Source of the DNA: Desulfobulbaceae bacterium
Lineage (GTDB): Bacteria > Desulfobacterota > Desulfobulbia > Desulfobulbales > Desulfurivibrionaceae
Reading direction: 5' to 3'
Length of the DNA stretch: 8,394 bases
NCBI GenBank assembly: GCA_003517965.1
Contig: DOZO01000023.1
Location: forward strand, 23,023-31,416
Part shown: piece after piece, positions 1-6,155 of the stretch
Layout: every line of letters starts with the position of its first letter
Position numbering within the stretch: the first letter of the stretch is position 1
Translations under genes and position numbers: made by a program
Notes under the pieces: model-generated
The model's input: only the letters and a program-made list of their open reading frames with translations
Database searches by the model: none
What the model was told of the DNA's origin: nothing

Positions 1-54
1 TGCGGCACTGCTGAACAGTTACTTGCCGTGGTTTTTATTACATTCCGGCATTAA
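1..54 (+). CDS. Possible C-terminal tail of an upstream gene (partial)
   Basis: Frame 1 is open from the window edge and stops at TAA 52-54, giving 17 residues (CGTAEQLLAVVFITFRH). A strong plus-strand terminator begins about 40 nt later, which is the spacing expected for the end of a plus-strand gene. The stretch is too short to recognise a family. Frame 2 is also open, but it runs straight through the terminator hairpin, so frame 1 is preferred. Weak call, based on context only. Confidence 0.2.
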   Translation, partial: CGTAEQLLAVVFITFRH

Positions 55-95
55 GTTGGATAGTTACCCAGATTATTTGATTTGGCGTTGGACAC

Positions 96-137
96 AAAAG
101 CCCCGCTTTTCTGATCAGGAAAGCGGGGCTTTTTTTT
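96..137 (+). terminator. Rho-independent terminator, possibly bidirectional
   Basis: Perfect 14-bp inverted repeat (arms 96-109 and 120-133, core GCCCCGC/GCGGGGC) with a 10-nt loop. The T run at 130-137 follows on the plus strand. Read on the minus strand the tail is only four T, so it should end plus-strand transcription best. It may also stop the converging peroxiredoxin transcript, whose stop codon is at 186. A tiny 4-3-4 hairpin (166-176) sits just after that stop but has no T run. The core resembles the tRNA-His terminator at 5914-5944. Confidence 0.85.
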
Positions 138-185
138 GTGGAAGGGGAGGGGCAGTAAGCTAAACGCCTGTTAGGCAGGGCGCAA

Positions 186-794
186 TTACTTGAGGGCTTC
201 GTACACATGTCCGACCAGCTTCGGGCCGGGGGTCAGGGTCTTGTCGCCGGATTCCCAGCGGGCCGGGCAGGCCTCGGCGGGGTTGGCGGCCACATGGACG
301 CTGGCTTTAAGTTTCCGCAATAATTCTGTGGCGTTACGGCCAACATTGTAGAAATTTACCTCAGAGGCCACGAGCTTGCCCTGGGGGCTGATGATAAAGG
401 TGCCGCGGAGAGCCAGGCCGGTGCCATAATCATAGACGCCGAACAATTTTGCCACTGAGCCGGTGGGGTCCGCAGCCATTGGGTATTTGACTTTTTCCAG
501 AAATTTCTCTTCCCGCTTCCAGGCGAGATGCGTGTAGACGGTGTCGGTGCTGATCGTGATCACCTCGGCGCCAGCGGCTTTAATATTTTCATATTCATCG
601 GCCAGGTCGCCAAGCTCGGTGGAGCAGACAAAGGTGAAATCGGCCGGATAGAAAACCAGCACCGTCCACCTGCCCGCTTTTTTAAGCTCATCCAGAGAAA
701 CCTCACCAAAGCTGTAATCGGTGGGATCGTAAGTCTCCATGCTGAAATCGGGAACATTCTGGCCAACCTGCAAGCAGCAGCATTTTTCTTCCAT
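186..794 (-). CDS. Typical 2-Cys peroxiredoxin (AhpC/Prx1 class)
   Basis: Reduces hydrogen peroxide and organic hydroperoxides in the cytoplasm with thiols from a partner disulfide reductase; none is encoded in this window. The protein has 202 residues, near the usual 185-200. The thioredoxin fold carries the peroxidatic site PADFTFVCSTE, with Cys57, and the conserved Arg130 in LRGTFII. The resolving Cys176 lies in EACPARW, so the enzyme should work as an obligate homodimer with intersubunit disulfides. The GGLG and C-terminal YF motifs of hyperoxidation-sensitive eukaryotic enzymes are not seen, which suggests the robust bacterial type. ATG at 794 was chosen because GGAG (803-806) lies 8 nt upstream. 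The longer frame from 848 would run through the operator and adds a non-family N-terminus. Odd feature: three consecutive cysteines at residues 5-7. The gene has its own promoter and probably Fur-family control. It lies 133 nt after the histidine kinase on the same strand. Confidence 0.95.
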   Translation of the reverse strand: MEEKCCCLQVGQNVPDFSMETYDPTDYSFGEVSLDELKKAGRWTVLVFYPADFTFVCSTELGDLADEYENIKAAGAEVITISTDTVYTHLAWKREEKFLEKVKYPMAADPTGSVAKLFGVYDYGTGLALRGTFIISPQGKLVASEVNFYNVGRNATELLRKLKASVHVAANPAEACPARWESGDKTLTPGPKLVGHVYEALK

Positions 795-802
795 TAGTTT
801 GT

Positions 803-806
803 CTCC
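803..806 (-). promoter_or_regulatory. Ribosome binding site of the peroxiredoxin gene
   Basis: GGAG on the minus strand with an 8-nt spacer to the ATG at 794. It decides the start in favour of the short protein (MEEKCCC...) over the frame that opens at 848. Confidence 0.8.
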
Positions 807-820
807 ATAAGAAAGGATTA

Positions 821-854
821 TGATAATTAAGTATCTTTTTGATAACAATTATCA
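821..854 (-). promoter_or_regulatory. Fur/PerR-like operator, one good and one degenerate dyad
   Basis: At 840-854 the sequence TGATAACAATTATCA matches the classical 7-1-7 Fur-family dyad (TGATAATnATTATCA) at every defined position but one. At 821-835 a weaker dyad has arms GATAAT and AGTATC around two bases, starting 19 bp away on the same face of the helix. The strong dyad overlaps the predicted -10 of the peroxiredoxin promoter, as expected for repression. Peroxiredoxin genes are common PerR or Fur targets. Which regulator acts here cannot be told from the site alone. Confidence 0.6.
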
Positions 855-874
855 TTAATAAAAAAGGATGTCAA
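848..874 (-). promoter_or_regulatory. Sigma-70-type promoter of the peroxiredoxin gene
   Basis: A perfect -35 TTGACA lies at 869-874 on the minus strand. The best -10 is GATAAT at 848-853 with a short 15-nt spacer; TAATTG at 846-851 with a 17-nt spacer is the alternative. Transcription would start around 840, giving a leader of about 45 nt. The Fur-like dyad covers the -10. Confidence 0.55.
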
Positions 875-927
875 GCCTTTTCCCCGACCAATTTATTCTC
901 AAGGCTCCTTGATTGCTTGACTCTCCG

Positions 928-2646
928 TTACCCTTCCTTTAAAATCTTATTAACCAGATGCCCGATTGCAGACTTGCTAAGGGGCTTCAGCGCAAAGTCC
1001 CTGATGCCAATGGCCTTTGCCGATTCCTCGTCGACCAGATTGCTGTAACCAGTACAAAGAATAATCGGGATATCTGGTCTTATCTGCAGCATCCGTCGGG
1101 CGAGATCGACCCCTGTTATCCCTGGCATGGTCTGATCAGTGATCACCAGATCAAACTGGTCCGGCTCGTTCATGAAGGTCGTCAGGGCCTCAAGGCTGTT
1201 ACTTCTGGCCGTTACGGTGTAGCCCAGATCTTCCAGCAGGGCTTGGCCCAGTTCCCTGAGCATCTCTTCGTCATCAATAAACAGTATCCGGCCTGTGCCT
1301 CTTGGGGCCTCGTTTAATTCTGCCGCTTCTTTAGCTTCCTCCTGAATTACCGGCAGATAAACATGAAAGGTCGTACCCTGGCCGAGGGTGCTTTCCACCG
1401 TGATCTTCCCCCCATAGCCGGTGACGATCACATGCGTGATCGACAGACCCATGCCAGTGCCCTTGCCTGCCTCCTTGGTCGTAAAGTAAGGATCAAAGAT
1501 CTTGTCGATAATATCCGGCCCGATTCCGGTTCCGGTGTCGCTTACCGTAAGCTCTATATACTGGCCAGGGGCTAACTGTCTAGTATCTGCCGCTGTTGGC
1601 GGGCCAAGGGTAACCGGTTTCATCCGGACTAAAAGCTCACCGCCCGTCGCTCCCATGGCATAGGCGGCATTGGTACACAGATTCATGACAATCTGATGGA
1701 TCTGGGTTGGATCTGCCAGGGTAATTCCGCAATGCGGCTGGATATCCTGGCAGATGGAGATGGTAGAAGGAATCGAAGAGCGCAGCAGCTTCAGCGATTC
1801 CTTGACCAATGGCCCAATATCCATCGGTGTTTTATCTGCGGTGGATTGGCGGCTGAAGGCCAGGATCTGCTTGACCAGCTCTGCGGCTCGGTGAGAGGCA
1901 AGCAATACCTGGTCGAGATGTTGGGCCGCTATGGAGCCTGGTTGCGCATCCTTTCTGACCAGTTCGGTATACCCCATGATGGCAGCGAGGATATTGTTAA
2001 AATCATGCGCGATACCGCCAGCCAGAACGCCGATTGCCTCCATCTTCTGGGCCTGGTTGAGATGGGCGTTGAGATTGGCAGTCTCTTGCTCCGCTATCTT
2101 GCGCGCGCTGATGTCACTCAGAACGCAGCGATAAACAGCAGCGCCATCTTCAGCCTGTCCCAGGATGATCTGCAATTGCGCCACGAAGTTAGCGCCATCG
2201 GCACGCAGCATCTGCATCTCCCAGGTCTGCAGTTCTTTGTTGCTCAGGAGTTTCTTGTAGAACAGGTAGTAGTTGTTTGTTTCAACAGGGGCGATGAAAC
2301 GGGACAGTGGTTGCTTGCGCAGAGCGAAGCGAGGCAGGCCCAGCAGGGTGGCGGCTGTTAGGTTGGCCTGCAGGATCAACCCCTGTTCACTCAAGGTAAG
2401 ATAACCAACCGGGGCCAGATCATAGAGGTCGAGGTAGCGCTCGCGCGAGGCTATCAGTGCTATTTGGGCGCGTTCCAGCTCTTCTTTTTGCATTTCCAGC
2501 TCAATCTGATGCACATGTAGTTCATGGAGCAGGATATTTGCCTCCTCGAGCGACAATACCTGCTGGTTGGCGTTTGCTTTAGCCTTAAGCGTTTCTTCGG
2601 CCTGTTGACGCAGGCTCGGGAATGCTGCCGTCTCATTTTTGCTCAT
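928..2646 (-). CDS. Hybrid sensor histidine kinase, PAS-HisKA-HATPase-REC
   Basis: Soluble kinase of 572 residues with no membrane segment or signal peptide, so it should sense in the cytoplasm. Order: a helical, coiled-coil-prone linker (about 35-70), one PAS domain (about 70-185), a HisKA dimerisation helix with H-box GGIAHDFNN and phospho-acceptor His214, then the ATPase. The ATPase shows N box MNLCTNAAYAM (321-331), G1 DTGTGIG (370-376), F box FDPYFTT (384-390) and G2 GKGTGMG (394-400). A C-terminal receiver (453-570) has acidic residues Asp458/Asp459, phospho-acceptor Asp504, Thr532 and Lys554. All catalytic residues are present. The H-box type is that of NtrB-like kinases. The start overlaps the stop of the CheB/CheR gene as ATGA, with only a weak purine-rich RBS (GTGAGA), so translation is probably coupled. 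After the stop there is a short dyad (899-912) without a T run. No HPt or output regulator lies nearby. The PAS ligand is unknown. Confidence 0.93.
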   Translation of the reverse strand: MSKNETAAFPSLRQQAEETLKAKANANQQVLSLEEANILLHELHVHQIELEMQKEELERAQIALIASRERYLDLYDLAPVGYLTLSEQGLILQANLTAATLLGLPRFALRKQPLSRFIAPVETNNYYLFYKKLLSNKELQTWEMQMLRADGANFVAQLQIILGQAEDGAAVYRCVLSDISARKIAEQETANLNAHLNQAQKMEAIGVLAGGIAHDFNNILAAIMGYTELVRKDAQPGSIAAQHLDQVLLASHRAAELVKQILAFSRQSTADKTPMDIGPLVKESLKLLRSSIPSTISICQDIQPHCGITLADPTQIHQIVMNLCTNAAYAMGATGGELLVRMKPVTLGPPTAADTRQLAPGQYIELTVSDTGTGIGPDIIDKIFDPYFTTKEAGKGTGMGLSITHVIVTGYGGKITVESTLGQGTTFHVYLPVIQEEAKEAAELNEAPRGTGRILFIDDEEMLRELGQALLEDLGYTVTARSNSLEALTTFMNEPDQFDLVITDQTMPGITGVDLARRMLQIRPDIPIILCTGYSNLVDEESAKAIGIRDFALKPLSKSAIGHLVNKILKEG

Positions 2647-5600
2647 GAACTTATCTCACACTTCGCTATTTTCTTTAAATTTGCTTTGCCAGCTTGAGCC
2701 CGCTCCGTGGTCGCAATCGCATACATCTGTCCGGCTTCATTCAGCAAAGCGGTGGCGGTTATCCAGACCTCAAGGGTCTTGCTGTCTTTACAAAGGCGCT
2801 TGGTGCGATATGGTTCCAGAATATCCGCACAGCTTGATCGCTGGAGCATGGCCAAGGCATCCTTGCGCTGTCTTTTCGGGATTAGCTCGCTAATGTTCAT
2901 GCGCAGGGCCTCGGCCTCACTCCAGCCATACATTCGCACCGCGCTGGGGTTCCAGGCCAGGATACGGCCCTCTATATCCTGTATGGTAATGGCATCGTAG
3001 CTATCGCGTACCACTACCGCCAGACGGAGCCGCTCCTGGGTGGCGTTTATAAGCTCTTCCCGCATCCGCACACTATTGCTGATGTCAACAAAGGTGATTA
3101 CCGCGCCCTCAATCATGTTGTTGCTGGTGCGGTAAGGTCTGATACACATCAGATACCATGCTCCGCTCACGGTCTGCACCTCCAGTTCTTTGGCAACCAG
3201 GGTGTCCAGTACTGCCTGAGTGTCTACTACCAGGTTTTGGTAACCGACCAGATTCGAGAGGATGTGACCCACGGGCCGTCCGATGTCGCTTTCGATCAGG
3301 TTGATGATCTGGGTGGCCAAGGGGGTGAAGCGCATAATGTGCAGGTGATGATCCACATAGACGGTGGCAATACCGGTGCCAGCCAGCAGGTTCTTGATGT
3401 CGTTATTGGCCTGCGACAGGTCGGTCACCTTGGTTTGCAGTTCGTTGTTTACCGTGGATAATTCTTCGTTAACCGATTGCAATTCCTCCTTGGAGGTCTC
3501 AAGTTCCTCGTTGGTGGACTGCAGCTCCTCGTTAACCGACTGCATCTCCTCGTTGGTGGATTTGAGCTCTTCGTTGGAGGTTGTAAGTTCTTCCTGGATG
3601 GACTGACTGTACTCCTCCGTGTTCCGCAACTCCTGCCTGAGGGACTCGATTCTGGCATCGGCTGCGAAGGGGTCAAGGTCGGTGGCAGTAAAGCCTGGGG
3701 CAGTGCCATCGGCTCTCGCTCCGGCAGGCCCCGCATTTTGAGGCGCAGCCTGGCTTGGCAAGTCAGGGGAATTTTGCAGAATGATCAGGTACAGGGATTC
3801 AGCAGGGGGAGTGGTGGAAGCTATCTCTGCGTCAATGTGATCTGCCGTTTCAGATATGGTCGACAGCGGACAGACGGTCAGGTTGACGACGCTGAAATGG
3901 CCGTTGGTCTTGACCCTGAGGCCCGGGCAGCGCACGGTCTCTTTGTTGAAGGCTGCTTTGTGGAGGGCCGTGCCCAGGGCGAGTTTCAAGCCCTCTCGGG
4001 CCATCTTCAGGATGTTGTTGACTCCAGACTCGCCCGGAGTTGGTTCCAGGTACATGCCGGTGCGGCCATGCAGGTAGAGGATGTCGCCCTGGACGTTGAC
4101 CAGGGCTCCGGTCGGGGCGACCTGCTGCAAGAGTGTAGCCTCAGTCAGCTCGCGTAACGATATTTTTTTGGCGAGGTTTCTGTTTTTTGCGGTTTGCGGT
4201 AGTGACTTATGCCCTGCCACCTGGGGGAGCAGAAAGCGGCCAGGTGATTGGCGCTCGGAGTTAGGTGAATCATCTTTGCGCTTATAGAGCTTGAAATTGC
4301 GGTGTACCGTGGCAAAGAGATCGCCAAATTCTCCCACCGTTTCCGAGGTGCCCAGGAAGAGAAACCCGCCTGGGTTCAGGGCGTAATGAAAGAGGGGGAG
4401 GAGTTTTTTCTGCAGGGCGCTATCCATGTAGATCATCAGATTACGACAACTGATCAGGTCGAGCTTGGAGAAAGGCGGATCTTTGATGACGTTCTGCTCG
4501 GAAAAGATCAGCATGTCGCGGATGCTTTTGTGGATGCGGTAGGTGTTGCCATCGCCTGTGGCCTCGAAAAATCGGTTTAGCCTTTCCGGGCTGAGATCGG
4601 AGGCGATGCTGGCTGGATAAAGGCCAGCACGGGCGGTGGCAATTGCCGCACTGTCGATATCGGTGGCAAAGATCTGCACCGTGTTGTTTTGCTTTATTTC
4701 CTGCAGGCTTTCGGCCAACAGGATTGCGAGGGAATAGGCCTCTTCGCCGGTGGAGCATCCCGCTGACCAGATTCGGATGGGGGCATTCGCGGGTTTGTCG
4801 GTAACGAGCTTGTGGATTACCTGTGTTTCCAAGACCTTGAAGGCTTCCGGGTCGCGAAAGAAATTGGTGACCCCGATCAACAGGTCACGAAACAGCGCCT
4901 GCACCTCGGTCGGCGTTTGCTGCAGATACTTGGTATAGAGATCAATGGTTTCGATCTGGTGGACTGCCATGCGCCGCTCGATGCGGCGCTGGATGGTACT
5001 TGGCTTATATTGGGAAAAATCGTGGCCGCTCTGGTTGCGCAGCAAAATGAAGATTTTTTGCAGCGCGTTCTCGATCCTGGGTGTCGGAGCTGAGGCGGTG
5101 CGGGGAGGCTTGCCGAAGGCATGGCGCACATAGGCGATGAGCTGGGAGGCCATCTCGGCCGGAGGCAGTTCGTAATCCACCAGACCGGTGCCGATGGCAC
5201 TGCGGGGCATACCATCGTACTCGGTAGAGGCAGGGTTCTGTGCCATGACCATGCCTCCCTCCCCCTTGATGGCGCGCACGCCCAGGGTGCCATCGCTGCC
5301 AGTACCGGAAAGCACGATGCAGATGGCACGCTCATGCTGGTCCAAGGCAAGCGAACGGAAGAAAAAGTCGATGGGTAGCCGCTGACCTCGGGGGGCAGAG
5401 GGCTCCAACAGTTGGAGAGTGCCGTTGAGAAAGGCCATGTCTCGGTTCGGCGGGATGATGTAGGCGCAGTTTGGTCGCACCCGCATCCCGTCTTCAACCT
5501 CGAAAACCTGCATTCGAGTGTAGCGGGCAATGAGCTCGCCCAGGATGCTCTTGTAGTTTGGGTCTAAATGCTGCACCAAGACAAAAGCCATGTCAGGGTC

Positions 5601-5756
5601 TTTGTCGTCGGGCATTCCGGAGAAGAATGCCTCGAAGGCAGCCAGGCCGCCAGCTGAAGCCCCGATCCCGACGATGGGGAATGTTAGTTCAGAAGGGACA
5701 GGTGTTTCTTGCCTTTCGGACAGGTGGACTGGCTTGTTTTTTTTATCCTTCTTCAT
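2643..5756 (-). CDS. CheB-CheR methylesterase/methyltransferase fusion with coiled coil and PAS domains
   Basis: Cytoplasmic 1037-residue fusion. Residues 25-205 are a CheB-type methylesterase domain with the triad Ser34 (GASAGG), His63 (VQHLDP) and Asp155 (GTGSDG). The N-terminal receiver of classical CheB is absent. Residues 225-495 are a CheR methyltransferase, with TNFFRD (297-302), the SAM-binding loop SAGCSTGEEAYS (331-342), FATDID (363-368) and CRNLMIY (437-443). Residues 535-660 resemble a degenerate PAS domain. A Pro/Ala-rich linker and a long heptad coiled coil (about 705-790) follow, then two PAS domains (about 785-895 and 910-1020). ATG at 5756 was chosen because GGAG lies 9 nt upstream; an in-frame TTG at 5783 has no such support. 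The protein ends in PAS with no kinase domain, and the next gene, overlapping by 4 bp, supplies one. Classical CheB/CheR act on chemoreceptor glutamates. No receptor, CheA or CheW is present here, so substrates are unknown and may lie outside chemotaxis. Confidence 0.93.
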   Translation of the reverse strand: MKKDKKNKPVHLSERQETPVPSELTFPIVGIGASAGGLAAFEAFFSGMPDDKDPDMAFVLVQHLDPNYKSILGELIARYTRMQVFEVEDGMRVRPNCAYIIPPNRDMAFLNGTLQLLEPSAPRGQRLPIDFFFRSLALDQHERAICIVLSGTGSDGTLGVRAIKGEGGMVMAQNPASTEYDGMPRSAIGTGLVDYELPPAEMASQLIAYVRHAFGKPPRTASAPTPRIENALQKIFILLRNQSGHDFSQYKPSTIQRRIERRMAVHQIETIDLYTKYLQQTPTEVQALFRDLLIGVTNFFRDPEAFKVLETQVIHKLVTDKPANAPIRIWSAGCSTGEEAYSLAILLAESLQEIKQNNTVQIFATDIDSAAIATARAGLYPASIASDLSPERLNRFFEATGDGNTYRIHKSIRDMLIFSEQNVIKDPPFSKLDLISCRNLMIYMDSALQKKLLPLFHYALNPGGFLFLGTSETVGEFGDLFATVHRNFKLYKRKDDSPNSERQSPGRFLLPQVAGHKSLPQTAKNRNLAKKISLRELTEATLLQQVAPTGALVNVQGDILYLHGRTGMYLEPTPGESGVNNILKMAREGLKLALGTALHKAAFNKETVRCPGLRVKTNGHFSVVNLTVCPLSTISETADHIDAEIASTTPPAESLYLIILQNSPDLPSQAAPQNAGPAGARADGTAPGFTATDLDPFAADARIESLRQELRNTEEYSQSIQEELTTSNEELKSTNEEMQSVNEELQSTNEELETSKEELQSVNEELSTVNNELQTKVTDLSQANNDIKNLLAGTGIATVYVDHHLHIMRFTPLATQIINLIESDIGRPVGHILSNLVGYQNLVVDTQAVLDTLVAKELEVQTVSGAWYLMCIRPYRTSNNMIEGAVITFVDISNSVRMREELINATQERLRLAVVVRDSYDAITIQDIEGRILAWNPSAVRMYGWSEAEALRMNISELIPKRQRKDALAMLQRSSCADILEPYRTKRLCKDSKTLEVWITATALLNEAGQMYAIATTERAQAGKANLKKIAKCEISS
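3426..3593 (-). repeat. Eight tandem 21-bp units encoding a heptad coiled coil
   Basis: Residues 722-777 of the CheB/CheR protein form eight consecutive heptads of the pattern EELxSxN (for example EELQSTN, EEMQSVN, EELETSK). The DNA repeats with a 21-bp period and is imperfect, so units have diverged. The result is a long parallel coiled coil, probably for dimerisation and for passing signals between the enzyme domains and the C-terminal PAS domains. Such heptads are common in this fusion family. Confidence 0.85.
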
Positions 5757-5893
5757 TTTCCCTCTCTCCACAAAAACACGCAAGCTTCCAGGGCATTCGG
5801 ATCATGGGGGGGCATGTTTCCCGAAACCGATAAGGAGGTACGCTGCAATATGAAGTTACCTGCATTTTCCCGTGGATTGCAAGGTTTTTTATC

Positions 5894-5910
5894 GGACAAC
5901 CCTGGACAAC
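5894..5910. repeat. Direct repeat, 7 bp at one helical turn, upstream of the CheB/CheR operon
   Basis: GGACAAC occurs at 5894-5900 and again at 5904-5910, separated by CCT, so the repeat period is 10 bp. It lies about 140-155 nt upstream of the CheB/CheR start and directly after the tRNA-His terminator in the operon direction. Tandem sites on one face of the helix are typical of activator or response-regulator binding. I could not find a convincing -35/-10 pair for this operon, so a regulatory role is only inferred. A 12-bp dyad GTTTC-CC-GAAAC lies further into the leader at 5816-5827. Confidence 0.3.
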
Positions 5911-5944
5911 AAAAAACCCGCTTTCCTTATTGGAAAGCGGGTTT
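5911..5944 (-). terminator. Rho-independent terminator of the tRNA-His transcript
   Basis: Perfect 13-bp stem (arms 5914-5926 and 5932-5944, core ACCCGCTTTCC) with a 5-nt loop. On the minus strand it is followed by six T (5911-5916). It lies 33 nt after the encoded CCA of tRNA-His and separates that gene from the CheB/CheR operon. The plus-strand tail has only three T, so it acts mainly on the minus strand. Confidence 0.88.
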
Positions 5945-5977
5945 ATGTTCTTCGTCGGACGGTGTTTGATTCTTTAA

Positions 5978-6055
5978 TGGGGTGAGCGATGGGACTTGAA
6001 CCCACGACCTCCGAGGCCACAACCCGGTGCTACCACCAGCTGAGCTACGCTCACC
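5978..6055 (-). tRNA. tRNA-His (anticodon GTG), CCA encoded
   Basis: Full cloverleaf on the minus strand. Acceptor GGTGAGCG pairs with CGCTCACC and includes the extra G(-1) at 6055 opposite C73 at 5981, the hallmark of tRNA-His. The anticodon loop is TTGTGGC with GTG at 6020-6018, on a five-pair stem (CCGGG/CTCGG, one G-T). The T arm is GTGGG TTCAAGT CCCAT, with one G-T pair at 49-65. CCA follows directly at 5980-5978. Odd feature: only three normal D-stem pairs form (10-12 with 23-25), because position 13 is C facing T at 22 and position 21 is G rather than A. The gene has its own promoter and terminator. It could also receive read-through from the zinc-ribbon gene ending at 6156, since no terminator is clear between them. 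Confidence 0.96.
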
Positions 6056-6096
6056 ATATAAGGGGGGGAAGATCCCTCCCCAAGACCAACGCACCT

Positions 6097-6125
6097 TATA
6101 TAATCAATCGGTTTCTGTTTCGCAA
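6097..6125 (-). promoter_or_regulatory. Sigma-70-type promoter for tRNA-His
   Basis: On the minus strand TTGCGA (6120-6125) and TATATA (6097-6102) are separated by exactly 17 nt, with a G-rich stretch just downstream. Start of transcription would be near 6090, about 35 nt before the mature 5' end at 6055. The leader contains a G/C-rich imperfect dyad (about 6061-6081). The promoter lies downstream of the zinc-ribbon stop codon, so it serves only the tRNA. Confidence 0.55.
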
Positions 6126-6155
6126 GGGCAAAGTCGGGGAAGGTCGGGAGGAGGC

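Noticed and set aside
795..848. N-terminal extension of the peroxiredoxin from 848
   Set aside because: It would translate through the Fur-like operator and RBS, adds residues foreign to the family, and a good RBS serves the ATG at 794.
1696..2361. Open plus-strand frame of 221 codons antisense to the histidine kinase
   Set aside because: It lies opposite a clearly conserved kinase gene, has no recognisable domain and is explained by the codon bias of the real gene.
3477..4157. Open plus-strand frame of 226 codons, and a 217-codon minus-strand frame at 4877-5530
   Set aside because: Both are alternate frames of the CheB/CheR gene; the low-complexity parts mirror the coiled-coil repeat or CheB coding sequence.
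5757..5783. Upstream TTG start for the CheB/CheR protein
   Set aside because: TTG with no RBS, whereas the ATG at 5756 has GGAG 9 nt upstream; the nine extra residues match nothing in CheB.
5978..6055. tRNA-His as an integration (att) site
   Set aside because: No second copy of the tRNA 3' end and no integrase or mobile-element gene appears in the window.
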